A stretch of 64,000 nucleotides of DNA from Streptomyces longwoodensis. Its GTDB lineage: Bacteria; Actinomycetota; Actinomycetes; Streptomycetales; Streptomycetaceae. The stretch lies in contig NZ_KQ948551.1 in assembly GCF_001514125.1 (NCBI RefSeq), positions 395,291-459,290 on the forward strand. Direction: 5' to 3'. Position numbers and translations under genes: made by a program. Positions 55,522-64,000 of this stretch are shown piece after piece. The notes beneath the pieces are model-generated. The model ran no database searches and had not been told where the DNA came from. It saw nothing but the letters and a program-made list of their open reading frames with translations. The first letter of the stretch is position 1. Every line of letters starts with the position of its first letter.

Positions 55522-55659
55522 GCCGCCACCTCCGTCCCGCGCGGCACATCAACTCCTCGCACACCTGTTCATGCCCGCTGTGTGACGAACCAACCACGGA
55601 ACGTGAGGGAGATTTACGCAACGTGACCGCCTGCCCGTCGTGAGGCCGGTGGACGTTCT

Positions 55660-55676
55660 GTATCAGCCATTGATAC
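55660..55676. promoter_or_regulatory. Inverted repeat GTATCA-N5-TGATAC upstream of hisD
   Basis: A perfect 6-bp dyad with a 5-base spacer, AT-rich against its surroundings and 42 bases upstream of the hisD GTG. It looks like an operator for the his operon. TTGATA within it could also serve as a -35. Confidence 0.45.
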
Positions 55677-55717
55677 GCGCGGACGGCACGTCGGCGGGGT
55701 CTGAGAGAATTGGGACC

Positions 55718-57043
55718 GTGATCTCCCGAATCGATCTGCGCGGCGACGCCCTCCCCGAGGGCCCCGCCCTGCGCGACCTGCTGCCCCGAGCCGACTTCGA
55801 CGTCTCGGCCGCCCTGGAGAAGGTGCGTCCGATCTGCGAGGCCGTGCACCATCGGGGCGACGCGGCGCTGATCGACTTCGCCGAGAAGTTCGACGGCGTC
55901 CGCCTCGACCAGGTCCGGGTCCCGGCCGCGGCCCTCACCCGCGCCCTGGACGAGCTCGACCCGGCCGTGCGCGCGGCCCTGGAGGAGTCGATCCGCCGCG
56001 CCCGCCTCGTGCACCGCGCCCAGCGCCGCACCGACCACACCACCCAGGTCGTGCCCGGCGGCACGGTGACCGAGAAGTGGGTGCCGGTCGAGCGCGTCGG
56101 GCTGTACGCCCCCGGCGGCCGGTCGGTGTACCCGTCGTCCGTGGTGATGAACGTCGTCCCGGCCCAGGAGGCCGGCGTCCCGTCGATCGCGCTCGCCTCG
56201 CCCGCCCAGGCCGAGTTCGGCGGGCTGCCCCACCCGACGATCCTCGCCGCGTGCGCGCTGCTCGGCGTGGACGAGGTCTACGCGGCCGGCGGCGCGACCG
56301 CCGTCGCGATGTTCGCCTACGGCACCGAGTCCTGCCCGCCCGCGAACATGGTCACCGGGCCGGGCAACATCTGGGTCGCCGCCGCCAAGCGCTACTTCAC
56401 CGGCCGGATCGGCATCGACGCCGAGGCCGGCCCGACCGAGATCGCGGTCCTCGCCGACGCCACCGCCGACCCGGTGCACGTCGCCTCCGACCTGATCAGC
56501 CAGGCCGAGCACGACCCGCTGGCCGCCGCCGTCCTGGTCACCGACTCCGTCGAGCTCGCCGACGCGGTCGAGAAGGAGCTGGAGCCGCAGGTCGCGGCCA
56601 CCCGGCACGTCGACGACCGGATCGTGCCCGCCCTGACCGGCCGGCAGTCCGCGATCGTCCTGGTCGACGGCCTCGACGAGGGCCTCAGGGTGGTCGACGC
56701 CTACGGCGCCGAGCACCTGGAGATCCAGACCGCCGACGCCGCCGCCGTCGCCGACCGCGTGCGCAACGCGGGCGCGGTCTTCGTCGGCCCCTGGGCGCCG
56801 GTGTCCCTCGGCGACTACGCCGCCGGGTCCAACCACGTGCTGCCCACCGGCGGCTGCGCCTGCCACTCCTCGGGCCTGTCCGTGCAGTCCTTCCTGCGCG
56901 GCATCCACGTCGTGGACTACACGAAGGACGCGCTGGCGGACGTCGCGCACCACGTGGTCACGCTGGCGGAGGCGGAGGACCTGCCCGCGCACGGCGCGGC
57001 GATCAAGGCGAGGTTCGGCTGGAAGGTGCCGGAGAGCAAGTGA
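55718..57043 (+). CDS. hisD: Histidinol dehydrogenase
   Basis: A 441-residue zinc enzyme that performs the last two oxidations of histidine synthesis (histidinol to histidine, NAD-dependent). [52 protein letters not shown] and EHLEIQT are all family motifs. GTG at 55718 has no clear Shine-Dalgarno and follows GAGAAT (55705-55710) by seven bases, suggesting a leaderless transcript. It is the first gene of the his operon; its TGA overlaps the hisC GTG. Confidence 0.95.
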   Translation: MISRIDLRGDALPEGPALRDLLPRADFDVSAALEKVRPICEAVHHRGDAALIDFAEKFDGVRLDQVRVPAAALTRALDELDPAVRAALEESIRRARLVHRAQRRTDHTTQVVPGGTVTEKWVPVERVGLYAPGGRSVYPSSVVMNVVPAQEAGVPSIALASPAQAEFGGLPHPTILAACALLGVDEVYAAGGATAVAMFAYGTESCPPANMVTGPGNIWVAAAKRYFTGRIGIDAEAGPTEIAVLADATADPVHVASDLISQAEHDPLAAAVLVTDSVELADAVEKELEPQVAATRHVDDRIVPALTGRQSAIVLVDGLDEGLRVVDAYGAEHLEIQTADAAAVADRVRNAGAVFVGPWAPVSLGDYAAGSNHVLPTGGCACHSSGLSVQSFLRGIHVVDYTKDALADVAHHVVTLAEAEDLPAHGAAIKARFGWKVPESK

Positions 57044-58152
57044 GCGACGTGAGGATCGACGATCTGCCCGTACGGGACGAGCTGCGCGGCACGTCCCCCT
57101 ACGGAGCGCCCCAGCTGGACGTGCCCGTACGGCTGAACACCAACGAGAACCCCTACCCGCTGCCCGAGCCGCTGGTCGAGCGGATCGCGGAGCGCGTGCG
57201 CGAGGCGGCCCGCCACCTCAACCGCTACCCGGACCGCGACGCCGTCGAGCTGCGCGCCCGGCTCGCCGAGTACCTGACCCGCACCTCGGGCCACGCGGTG
57301 GGCCTCGGCAACGTCTGGGCGGCCAACGGCTCCAACGAGGTCATCCAGCAGCTGCTGCAGACCTTCGGCGGACCGGGACGCACGGCGATCGGCTTCGAGC
57401 CGTCGTACTCGATGCACGCGCTCATCGCGCGCGGCACCGGCACCGGCTGGATCTCCGGGCCGCGCGGCGAGGACTTCACCATCGACCTCGCCGCCGCGCG
57501 CGAGGCGATCGCCGAGCACCGCCCGGACGTCGTCTTCGTCACCACCCCCAACAACCCGACCGGGACGGCCGTCCCGCCGGAGACCGTGACGGCGCTGTAC
57601 GAGGCGGCGCAGGCCGCCAAGCCGTCGATGGTGATCGTCGACGAGGCGTACATCGAGTTCAGCCACGGCGCCTCGCTGCTGCCGCTGCTCGAGGGCCGCC
57701 CGCACCTGGTGGTCTCGCGGACCATGTCGAAGGCGTTCGGCGCGGCCGGCCTGCGCCTCGGCTACCTCGCCGCGCACCCGGCCGTCGTGGACGCCGTCCA
57801 GCTGGTACGGCTGCCGTACCACCTGTCGGCCGTCACCCAGGCGACCGCGCTGGCCGCGCTGGAGCACACCGACACCCTGCTCGGCTACGTCGAGCAGCTG
57901 AAGACCGAGCGGGACCGGCTGGTGACCGAACTGCGGGCGATCGGCTACGAGGTGACCGCCTCCGACGCCAACTTCGTCCAGTTCGGCCGCTTCGCCGACG
58001 CGCACGCGGTCTGGCAGCAGATCCTCGACCGGGGCGTCCTCGTCCGGGACAACGGCGTCCCCGGCTGGCTGAGGGTCACCGCCGGCACCCCGCAGGAGAA
58101 CGACGCGTTCCTCGACGCGGTCCGTGAACTGAAGAAGGAGCAGAGCGCATGA
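57040..58152 (+). CDS. hisC: Histidinol-phosphate aminotransferase
   Basis: A 370-residue fold-type I PLP aminotransferase converting imidazole acetol phosphate and glutamate to histidinol phosphate. Motifs include [38 protein letters not shown] and the PLP lysine Lys231 in SRTMSKAFG. The GTG overlaps the hisD stop (GTGA), and the TGA overlaps the hisB ATG (ATGA), so translation is coupled on both sides. Confidence 0.95.
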   Translation: MSDVRIDDLPVRDELRGTSPYGAPQLDVPVRLNTNENPYPLPEPLVERIAERVREAARHLNRYPDRDAVELRARLAEYLTRTSGHAVGLGNVWAANGSNEVIQQLLQTFGGPGRTAIGFEPSYSMHALIARGTGTGWISGPRGEDFTIDLAAAREAIAEHRPDVVFVTTPNNPTGTAVPPETVTALYEAAQAAKPSMVIVDEAYIEFSHGASLLPLLEGRPHLVVSRTMSKAFGAAGLRLGYLAAHPAVVDAVQLVRLPYHLSAVTQATALAALEHTDTLLGYVEQLKTERDRLVTELRAIGYEVTASDANFVQFGRFADAHAVWQQILDRGVLVRDNGVPGWLRVTAGTPQENDAFLDAVRELKKEQSA

Positions 58153-58742
58153 ACCGCGTGGGACGCGTGGAGCGGGTCACCAAGGAGACGTCGGTGCTCG
58201 TCGAGATCGACCTCGACGGCAGCGGCAAGGTCGACGTGGCGACCGGGGTCGGCTTCTACGACCACATGCTCGACCAGCTCGGCCGGCACGGCCTGTTCGA
58301 CCTCACCGTGAAGACCGAGGGCGACCTGCACATCGACTCGCACCACACCATCGAGGACACCGCCCTCGCGCTGGGCGCCGCCTTCAAGCAGGCCCTCGGC
58401 GACAAGGTGGGCATCTACCGCTTCGGCAACTGCACGGTCCCGCTGGACGAGTCGCTCGCCCAGGTCACCGTCGACCTGTCCGGCCGCCCCTACCTCGTGC
58501 ACACCGAGCCCGAGAACATGGCGCCCATGATCGGCGAGTACGACACCACCATGACCCGGCACATCCTGGAGTCCTTCGTGGCCCAGGCGCAGATCGCCCT
58601 GCACGTCCACGTGCCCTACGGGCGCAACGCGCACCACATCGTGGAGTGCCAGTTCAAGGCCCTGGCCCGCGCCCTGCGCTACGCCAGCGAACGCGACCCG
58701 CGCGCGGCGGGCATCCTCCCCTCCACGAAGGGCGCGCTGTGA
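58149..58742 (+). CDS. hisB: Imidazoleglycerol-phosphate dehydratase
   Basis: A 197-residue monofunctional HisB dehydratase (no fused phosphatase domain). The manganese-binding histidine clusters are [27 protein letters not shown] and the C-terminal [17 protein letters not shown] separate histidinol-phosphate phosphatase must be encoded elsewhere. Its TGA overlaps the GTG of a 54-codon membrane-protein gene. Confidence 0.95.
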   Translation: MNRVGRVERVTKETSVLVEIDLDGSGKVDVATGVGFYDHMLDQLGRHGLFDLTVKTEGDLHIDSHHTIEDTALALGAAFKQALGDKVGIYRFGNCTVPLDESLAQVTVDLSGRPYLVHTEPENMAPMIGEYDTTMTRHILESFVAQAQIALHVHVPYGRNAHHIVECQFKALARALRYASERDPRAAGILPSTKGAL

Positions 58743-58903
58743 ACGGCCTGTCGACCCTGCTCATCGTCGTCGGGCTGTTCCTGGCCGGCGGCATCTACTC
58801 CTTCGTCAAGCAGGACATGCCGCGCAGCCTGATCGTGCTGCTCTCCATCGGCGCCGGGATGTGCCTGCTGGCGGGCGTCATGCGGCTGGAGGTGTGGAAC
58901 TGA
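58739..58903 (+). CDS. 54-residue two-helix membrane protein embedded in the his operon
   Basis: A small protein consisting almost wholly of two transmembrane helices ([20 protein letters not shown] and [19 protein letters not shown]) joined by a short charged turn (KQDMPR). GTG at 58739 overlaps the hisB stop (GTGA), and its TGA overlaps the hisH ATG (TGATG), so it is locked into the operon on both sides. The helices keep coding bias. No family known to me explains it. Membrane tethering, transport or feedback roles are only speculation. Confidence 0.75.
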   Translation: MNGLSTLLIVVGLFLAGGIYSFVKQDMPRSLIVLLSIGAGMCLLAGVMRLEVWN

Positions 58904-59544
58904 TGAGCACGCCGAAGAAGGTCGTCGTCTTCGACTACGGCTTCGGCAACGTCCGCTCCGCCGAGCGCGCCCTCGCGCGCGCCGGGGCCGACGTCGAGAT
59001 CACCCGCGACTTCGACCGGGCGATGAACGCCGACGGCCTGCTGGTGCCCGGCGTCGGCGCGTTCGCCGCCTGCATGCGGGGCCTGCGGGAGGCGCGGGGC
59101 GACTGGATCGTCGACCGCCGGCTGTCCGGCGGGCGGCCCGTCATGGGCATCTGCGTCGGCATGCAGATCCTCTTCGCGCGTGGCATCGAGCACGGCGTGG
59201 AGACGGAGGGCCTCGCCGAGTGGCCCGGCACCGTCGGGCCGCTGAAGGCCGACGTCGTGCCCCACATGGGCTGGAACACCGTGGACGCCCCGGCCGGCTC
59301 CGAGCTGTTCGCCGGCCTGGACGCGGACGCCCGCTTCTACTTCGTGCACTCCTACGCCGTCCACGACTGGAGCCTGGAGACGCACAACCCGCTCCTGACG
59401 GCACCCCGGGTGACCTGGTCGACGCACGGCGAGCCGTTCGTGGCCGCCGTGGAGAACGGCGCCCTGTGGGCCACGCAGTTCCACCCCGAGAAGTCCGGCG
59501 ACGCCGGAGCCCAGCTCCTCACCAACTGGATCGGAACCCTGTGA
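58903..59544 (+). CDS. hisH: Imidazole glycerol phosphate synthase, glutaminase subunit
   Basis: A 213-residue class I glutamine amidotransferase. The nucleophile Cys84 is in GICVGMQIL, and the His-Glu pair is in [10 protein letters not shown] near the C-terminus; the oxyanion region VPGVGAF is intact. It feeds ammonia to HisF, encoded further down the operon, to make IGP and AICAR from PRFAR. The ATG overlaps the preceding stop, and the TGA overlaps the priA GTG. Confidence 0.95.
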   Translation: MSTPKKVVVFDYGFGNVRSAERALARAGADVEITRDFDRAMNADGLLVPGVGAFAACMRGLREARGDWIVDRRLSGGRPVMGICVGMQILFARGIEHGVETEGLAEWPGTVGPLKADVVPHMGWNTVDAPAGSELFAGLDADARFYFVHSYAVHDWSLETHNPLLTAPRVTWSTHGEPFVAAVENGALWATQFHPEKSGDAGAQLLTNWIGTL

Positions 59545-60281
59545 CCGCCTCGTCCGCACACGCGCTCGAACTCCTCCCCGCCGTCGACGTCCGCGACGGC
59601 CAGGCCGTCCGCCTCGTCCACGGCGAGTCCGGCACGGAGACCTCCTACGGCTCCCCGCTGGAGGCCGCCCTCGCCTGGCAGCGCTCGGGCGCCGAGTGGC
59701 TGCACCTGGTCGACCTGGACGCCGCGTTCGGCACCGGCGACAACCGCGAGCTGATCGCCGAGGTCGCCCGCGCCATGGACATCAAGGTGGAGCTGTCCGG
59801 CGGCATCCGCGACGACGACACCCTCGCCGCCGCCCTGGCCACCGGCTGCACCCGCGTCAACCTCGGCACGGCCGCCCTGGAGACCCCCGAGTGGGTCGCC
59901 GAGGTCATCGCCCGGCACGGCGACAAGATCGCCGTCGGCCTCGACGTGCGCGGCACCACCCTGCGCGGCCGCGGGTGGACCCGCGACGGCGGCGACCTCT
60001 ACGAGACGCTGGAGCGCCTCGACAAGGAGGGCTGCGCCCGCTACGTCGTCACCGACATCGCCAAGGACGGCACGCTCCAGGGCCCCAACCTGGAGCTGCT
60101 CAAGAACGTCTGCGCGGCGACCGACCGCCCCGTCGTGGCCTCCGGCGGCGTGTCGTCCCTGGACGACCTGCGCGCCCTGGCCGGCCTGGTCCCGCTCGGT
60201 GTCGAGGGTGCCATCGTCGGGAAGGCGCTGTACGCGAAGGCGTTCACCCTGGAAGAGGCCTTGGAGGCTGTGTCGTCATGA
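59541..60281 (+). CDS. priA: Phosphoribosyl isomerase A (bifunctional HisA/TrpF)
   Basis: A 246-residue (beta/alpha)8 barrel with phosphate-binding loops GGIR and GGVSS. The catalytic acid/base pair is Asp16 ([11 protein letters not shown]) and Asp135 (VGLDVRG), equivalent to Asp11 and Asp130 of PriA. In Streptomyces and mycobacteria this enzyme isomerises both ProFAR (histidine) and phosphoribosyl anthranilate (tryptophan), because trpF is missing; the dual role here is inferred from the lineage. The GTG overlaps the hisH stop and the TGA overlaps the RidA ATG. Confidence 0.93.
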   Translation: MTASSAHALELLPAVDVRDGQAVRLVHGESGTETSYGSPLEAALAWQRSGAEWLHLVDLDAAFGTGDNRELIAEVARAMDIKVELSGGIRDDDTLAAALATGCTRVNLGTAALETPEWVAEVIARHGDKIAVGLDVRGTTLRGRGWTRDGGDLYETLERLDKEGCARYVVTDIAKDGTLQGPNLELLKNVCAATDRPVVASGGVSSLDDLRALAGLVPLGVEGAIVGKALYAKAFTLEEALEAVSS

Positions 60282-60670
60282 CGTCGGGAGCCGTACGGCG
60301 CGTGCAGAGCGGAAGTCCCTGGGAAGAGTCCTTCGGTTTCGCCCGCGCCGTCGCGGCCGGCGACCGTGTGCTGGTGGCGGGCACCACGTCCTTCAGGGGC
60401 AGCGTGCTGTACGGGGAGGGCGACCCCTACGAGCAGGCGAAGGCCGCGTTCACCGGCGCACTGGAGGCGATCGCCGAGTTCGGGCTGGGCCCGGAGTCGG
60501 TGATCAGGACCCGGATGTACCTCTCGCACGCGCGTGACGTGGACGAGGTGGGCCGGGCCCACAAGGAGCTGTTCGACCGGGTGCGCCCGGCCTCGACCCT
60601 GGTGGTCGTGGAGGGCTTCGTGGACCCGCGGATCCTGGTCGAAGTGGAACTCGAAGCATTCAGAGGCTGA
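60278..60670 (+). CDS. RidA/YjgF-family protein
   Basis: A 130-residue Rid-superfamily protein ([90 protein letters not shown]). The Arg of the RTRMYL segment suits the imine/enamine deaminase site. RidA proteins hydrolyse reactive enamines made by PLP enzymes, so it could protect or assist the his pathway. The ATG overlaps the priA stop (ATGA). hisF follows after 26 bases. Confidence 0.9.
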   Translation: MTSGAVRRVQSGSPWEESFGFARAVAAGDRVLVAGTTSFRGSVLYGEGDPYEQAKAAFTGALEAIAEFGLGPESVIRTRMYLSHARDVDEVGRAHKELFDRVRPASTLVVVEGFVDPRILVEVELEAFRG

Positions 60671-60696
60671 AAGGCCGGTTGAGGAGCCGTGGATTC

Positions 60697-61452
60697 ATGA
60701 CCCTGGCGGTCCGAGTCATCCCCTGCCTGGACGTGGACGGCGGCCGGGTCGTCAAGGGCGTCAACTTCCAGAACCTGCGCGACGCGGGCGACCCCGTCGA
60801 GATGGCGAAGGTCTACGACGCCGAGGGCGCCGACGAGCTGACGTTCCTGGACATCACCGCCTCGTCGGGCAACCGCGAGACCACCTACGACGTGGTGCGC
60901 CGCACCGCCGAGCAGGTGTTCATCCCGCTGACCGTCGGCGGCGGCGTGCGCAGCGCCGAGGACGTCGACAAGCTGCTGCGCGCCGGCGCCGACAAGGTGG
61001 GCGTCAACACCGCCGCGATCGCGCGGCCCGAGCTGATCCGCGAGATCGCCGAGCGGTTCGGCAGCCAGGTGCTGGTGCTGTCGGTGGACGCCCGCCGCAC
61101 GGAGGCCGGCACCTTCGAGGTGACCACGCACGGCGGCCGCCGGGGCACCGGCATCGACGCCGTCGAGTGGGCGCACCGGGCGGCCGAGCTGGGCGCCGGC
61201 GAGATCCTGCTGAACTCCATGGACGCCGACGGCACCAAGGACGGCTACGACCTGGAGATGATCGCCGCCGTCCGCAAGCACGTCACGGTCCCGGTGATCG
61301 CCTCCGGCGGCGCCGGCCGGCTCGCCGACTTCGCCCCGGCGGTGGAGGCGGGCGCGGACGCCGTGCTCGCCGCGTCCGTGTTCCACTTCGGCGACCTGCG
61401 CATCGGCGAGGTCAAGCAGGCCCTCGGCGCGGCCGGCCACCCGGTGCGCTGA
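60697..61452 (+). CDS. hisF: Imidazole glycerol phosphate synthase, cyclase subunit
   Basis: A 251-residue (beta/alpha)8 barrel, partner of HisH. The catalytic aspartates are Asp12 ([14 protein letters not shown]) and Asp131 (LSVDARR), with phosphate loops GGGVRSAED and [14 protein letters not shown] at 60697 is preferred; an in-frame TTG at 60679 lacks a Shine-Dalgarno, while GAGGAG at 60681-60686 serves the ATG. It ends the main his block, followed by a terminator. Confidence 0.95.
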   Translation: MTLAVRVIPCLDVDGGRVVKGVNFQNLRDAGDPVEMAKVYDAEGADELTFLDITASSGNRETTYDVVRRTAEQVFIPLTVGGGVRSAEDVDKLLRAGADKVGVNTAAIARPELIREIAERFGSQVLVLSVDARRTEAGTFEVTTHGGRRGTGIDAVEWAHRAAELGAGEILLNSMDADGTKDGYDLEMIAAVRKHVTVPVIASGGAGRLADFAPAVEAGADAVLAASVFHFGDLRIGEVKQALGAAGHPVR

Positions 61453-61464
61453 CCGCTTCCCGCG

Positions 61465-61486
61465 CCCCCCGGACGTGACCGGGGGG
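61465..61486. terminator. Bidirectional terminator after hisF
   Basis: CCCCCCGG and CCGGGGGG form an 8-bp stem with loop ACGTGA, 12 bases after the hisF stop and 22 bases beyond the convergent gene's stop. Confidence 0.7.
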
Positions 61487-61507
61487 ACGGGGGCGGCCCG
61501 CAGCGCG

Positions 61508-62143
61508 TCAGATCCCGAGCTGCTTGCCCGCGCGCAGCTGCTCGATGGCGTTCTCCTCGCCCTCCAGGTCCACCGTGGCCGCGCTCTGCCGGCCGTACAG
61601 GAACAGCAGCAGCTCGGACGGCTCGCCCGTCGCCGTCACCACCGGCGTGCCCCGGTTGGCGACCACCGTGCGGCCGTCCGGGCGCCGCAGCACCAGGCCG
61701 GTGGCCGCGCCGCGGCCGGTCAGCCGGGCCGTGCGCTCCAGCCGCGACCACAGGGCGTCCTGGAACACCGGGTCCAGCGGGCGCGGCGACCAGTCCGGCT
61801 GGGCCCGGCGCACGTCCTCGGTGTGGACGTAGAACTCGATGATGTTGGACGCCTCGTCGATCTGCTTGAGCTGGAAGGGTGAGAAGCGCGGCGGGCCGGT
61901 GCGGATGAGCTGGATCAGCTCCTCGTACGGCTTGGCCGCGAACTCCTCCATCACCCGGTCCAGGCGGGAGGCGAGCTGCTTGATCAGGATGCCCCCGGCC
62001 GCGTCCGGGCGCCGCTCCCGCACCACCACGTGCGCGGCCAGGTCGCGGGCGGCCCAGCCCTCGCAGAGCGTCGGGGCGTCGGGGCCGGCGGTTTCCAAGA
62101 GGTCGGCGAGCAGGAGCCGTTCACGCTTGGCGAAGGTCGACAT
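61508..62143 (-). CDS. TIGR03085-type metal-binding protein (DinB/MDMPI superfamily)
   Basis: A 211-residue protein related to mycothiol-dependent maleylpyruvate isomerase and DinB four-helix bundles: [39 protein letters not shown] gives the first helix and metal His, and [19 protein letters not shown] the second. Members occur in mycothiol-producing actinobacteria and may be thiol-dependent transferases. Specific function unknown. ATG at 62143. It interrupts the his genes between hisF and hisI in the opposite orientation. Confidence 0.87.
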   Translation of the reverse strand: MSTFAKRERLLLADLLETAGPDAPTLCEGWAARDLAAHVVVRERRPDAAGGILIKQLASRLDRVMEEFAAKPYEELIQLIRTGPPRFSPFQLKQIDEASNIIEFYVHTEDVRRAQPDWSPRPLDPVFQDALWSRLERTARLTGRGAATGLVLRRPDGRTVVANRGTPVVTATGEPSELLLFLYGRQSAATVDLEGEENAIEQLRAGKQLGI

Positions 62144-62213
62144 GGAGCCAGCCTACGACCAGCCCGCGGACGCGGCACCGGTGTCGTCACCTGCGCGCGG
62201 CACAATGGCACCC

Positions 62214-62606
62214 ATGACCAGCACCGACCGGCCCAGCGGCCTCGACCCGGAGATCGCGGCGCGCCTCAAGCGCAGCCCCGACGGCCTCCTGCCCGCCATC
62301 GCCCAGCAGTACGACACCGGTGAGGTGCTGATGCTCGGCTGGATGGACGACGAGGCGCTGCACCGCACCCTCACCACCGGCCGCTGCACCTACTGGTCGC
62401 GCAGCCGCCAGGAGTACTGGGTCAAGGGCGACACCTCCGGGCACGTCCAGTGGGTGAAGTCCGTCGCCCTGGACTGCGACGCCGACACCGTGCTCGTGCG
62501 GGTCGACCAGGTCGGGGCCGCCTGCCACACCGGCGCGCGCACCTGCTTCGACACCGACGTGCTGCTCGCGGACGCCGGTTCGGGCGCCGCGGCCCGGGGT
62601 CAGTAG
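62214..62606 (+). CDS. hisI: Phosphoribosyl-AMP cyclohydrolase
   Basis: A 130-residue zinc-dependent monofunctional HisI (no HisE domain fused). [33 protein letters not shown] and the metal-binding [14 protein letters not shown]...[12 protein letters not shown] are complete. ATG at 62214 is seven bases after CACAAT (62201-62206) and lacks a Shine-Dalgarno, so it may be leaderless. An in-frame ATG at 62205 adds three residues. The trpE ATG follows 11 bases after its stop. Confidence 0.94.
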   Translation: MTSTDRPSGLDPEIAARLKRSPDGLLPAIAQQYDTGEVLMLGWMDDEALHRTLTTGRCTYWSRSRQEYWVKGDTSGHVQWVKSVALDCDADTVLVRVDQVGAACHTGARTCFDTDVLLADAGSGAAARGQ

Positions 62607-62609
62607 GGT
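62604..62609 (+). promoter_or_regulatory. Possible -10 of trpE overlapping the hisI stop
   Basis: TAGGGT contains the hisI stop codon and lies eight bases ahead of the trpE ATG, with TTCGGG (62579-62584) as a weak -35. If used, it leaves no room for a leader-peptide attenuator. Confidence 0.35.
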
Positions 62610-62617
62610 CGGCCGTC

Positions 62618-64000
62618 ATGGACCTCGAGACGTTCCGCAAGCTGGCCGCCGACCGGCGCGTGATCCCGGTCACCCGCAAGCTCCTCGCCGACGGCGACAC
62701 CCCGGTCGCCCTGTACCGCAAGCTCGCCGCCGAGCGCCCCGGCACCTTCCTGCTGGAGTCCGCCGAGAACGGCCGCACTGCGTATCTGTGGTCCCGGTAC
62801 TCCTTCGTCGGCGTCCGCTCCGCCGCGACGCTCACCTCCCGCGACGGCCAGGCCGCCTGGCTCGGCACCCCGCCGGTCGGCGTCCCCACCGACGGCGACC
62901 CGCTCGCCGCCCTGCGCGCCACCCTCCAGGCCCTGCACACCCCCCACCAGGAGGGCCTGCCGCCCTTCACCGGCGGCCTGGTCGGCTACCTGGGCTACGA
63001 CATCGTCCGCCGCCTGGAGAAGATCGGCCCCGGCGAGCGCGACGACCTGCGGCTGCCCGAGCTGACCATGCTCCTCACCAGCGACCTCGCGGTGATGGAC
63101 CACTGGGAGGGCTCGGTCCTGCTGATCGCCAACGCGATCAACCACAACGACCTCGACACCGGCGTGGACGAGGCGTACGCCGACGCGGTGGCCCGCCTGG
63201 ACGCCATGGAGGCGGACCTCTCGCGCGCCGTCCCCCAGCCGCCGGCCGTCCTGCCGCCCTCCGAGCTGCCGGAGTACACCGCGCGCTGGGGCGGCCCCGA
63301 CTTCCAGCGCGCCGTCGAGGACGTCAAGGAGCGCATCCGCGCGGGCGAGGCCTTCCAGGTCGTGCCCTCGCAGCGCTTCGAGACCCCGTGCACGGCGAGC
63401 GCCCTGGACGTCTACCGGGTGCTGCGGGCCACCAACCCCTCGCCGTACATGTACCTGTTCCGCTTCGACGGGTTCGACGTCGTCGGCTCGTCCCCCGAGG
63501 CCCTGGTCAAGGTCGAGGACGGGCGGGCCATGGTCCACCCCATCGCCGGCACCCGGCACCGCGGGGCGACGCCGCAGGAGGACCAGGCCCTCGCCGAGGA
63601 GCTGCTCGCCGACCCCAAGGAGCGCGCCGAGCACCTCATGCTGGTCGACCTCGGCCGCAACGACCTCGGCCGGGTCTGCGAGCCGGGCTCGGTGGAGGTC
63701 GTGGACTTCATGTCCGTCGAGCGGTACTCCCACGTGATGCACATCGTCTCCACGGTCACCGGCACGGTCGCCGCGGGCCGCACCGCCTTCGACGTGCTCA
63801 CCGCCTGCTTCCCGGCGGGCACCCTCTCCGGCGCCCCCAAGCCCCGCGCGATGCAGATCATCGACGAACTCGAACCGTCCCGGCGCGGCCTGTACGGCGG
63901 CTGCGTCGGCTACCTCGACTTCGCCGGCGACTCCGACACCGCCATCGCCATCCGCACCGCCCTGCTGCGCGACGGCACCGCCTACGTGCAGGCGGGCGCG
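62618..64000 (+). CDS. trpE: Anthranilate synthase component I TrpE (3' end outside the window)
   Basis: The first 461 codons of TrpE, which makes anthranilate from chorismate. The regulatory N-terminal domain has the feedback element LLES at 45-48 ([10 protein letters not shown]), and the chorismate-binding domain has [47 protein letters not shown] and [15 protein letters not shown], with [14 protein letters not shown] near the edge. Only the last part of the chorismate-binding domain is missing. Placement right after hisI links tryptophan and histidine synthesis, which also share PriA. Confidence 0.95.
   Translation, partial: MDLETFRKLAADRRVIPVTRKLLADGDTPVALYRKLAAERPGTFLLESAENGRTAYLWSRYSFVGVRSAATLTSRDGQAAWLGTPPVGVPTDGDPLAALRATLQALHTPHQEGLPPFTGGLVGYLGYDIVRRLEKIGPGERDDLRLPELTMLLTSDLAVMDHWEGSVLLIANAINHNDLDTGVDEAYADAVARLDAMEADLSRAVPQPPAVLPPSELPEYTARWGGPDFQRAVEDVKERIRAGEAFQVVPSQRFETPCTASALDVYRVLRATNPSPYMYLFRFDGFDVVGSSPEALVKVEDGRAMVHPIAGTRHRGATPQEDQALAEELLADPKERAEHLMLVDLGRNDLGRVCEPGSVEVVDFMSVERYSHVMHIVSTVTGTVAAGRTAFDVLTACFPAGTLSGAPKPRAMQIIDELEPSRRGLYGGCVGYLDFAGDSDTAIAIRTALLRDGTAYVQAGA

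Noticed and set aside
54320..56992. 890-codon minus-strand frame running from the beta-helix gene across hisD
   Set aside because: It runs antisense to hisD and then out of frame through the minus-strand beta-helix gene; composition is typical of shadow frames.
62580..62618. Attenuator or leader peptide for trpE
   Set aside because: Only 11 bases separate hisI from trpE, and no Trp-rich short ORF or terminator hairpin is visible.

Overview
The window is core chromosome from a high-GC actinomycete, almost certainly a Streptomyces. The supporting evidence is the very strong G/C bias at third codon positions, frequent GTG starts, Shine-Dalgarno sequences of the GGAGG type, a tail-to-head dcw cluster lacking mraZ, murC, ddl and ftsA, a polar-growth DivIVA with a Gln/Gly/Pro/Met-rich linker, and a his operon that encodes the bifunctional isomerase PriA. 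No transposase, integrase, phage gene, CRISPR array, tRNA or rRNA was recognised, and every large gene looks intact. Only trpE is cut, by the right-hand edge.

Layout. (1) 134-6794: a SAM methyltransferase, a DUF3040 membrane protein, and a leftward MoxR / DUF58 / transglutaminase operon with start-stop overlaps. (2) 7453-25366: the rightward division and cell-wall cluster rsmH-ftsL-ftsI-murE-murF-mraY-murD-ftsW-murG-ftsQ-ftsZ-pgeF-yggS-sepF-yggT-divIVA, closed by a 19-bp terminator hairpin. This segment encodes peptidoglycan precursor synthesis (MurE, MurF, MraY, MurD, MurG), the divisome (FtsL, I, W, Q, Z, SepF) and the polar scaffold (DivIVA). (3) 25587-29030: leftward ileS behind a complete T-box riboswitch of the translational type. 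(4) 29318-36886: a DksA/TraR-like protein, lspA, an RluD-type pseudouridine synthase, a GNAT acetyltransferase, a cation/proton antiporter, an SDR oxidoreductase, MscS and a dienelactone-hydrolase-like protein. (5) 36871-43244: leftward secreted or membrane genes, namely a metalloprotease, a PhoD-type phosphatase, a DsbA-like thioredoxin, a membrane protein and DUF2252. (6) 43448-55521: dnaE, a 54-aa basic protein, a NYN-domain protein, an ABC exporter pair, a membrane protein, a YbaK deacylase, a LON-domain protein and two uncharacterised leftward genes. (7) 55718-64000: hisD-hisC-hisB-(54-aa membrane protein)-hisH-priA-ridA-hisF, nearly all joined by 4-base overlaps, then a leftward TIGR03085-type gene, hisI and the start of trpE.

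Regulation visible in the sequence: strong terminators separate the convergent or terminal units. The ftsZ upstream region carries promoter-like elements, a dyad and a WhiA-type GACAC. A long leader precedes rsmH. At least eight genes show a -10-like hexamer 6-8 bases before the start codon, the pattern of leaderless transcripts.

I did not find a clear-cut unknown system. The least explained items are the 54-aa two-helix protein embedded in the his operon, a 27-codon ORF bridging the two ABC genes by overlaps on both sides, a 21-codon ORF with a good Shine-Dalgarno overlapping the ftsW start, recurrent CCTGTG/CACAGG dyads, and an operator-like dyad in front of hisD.
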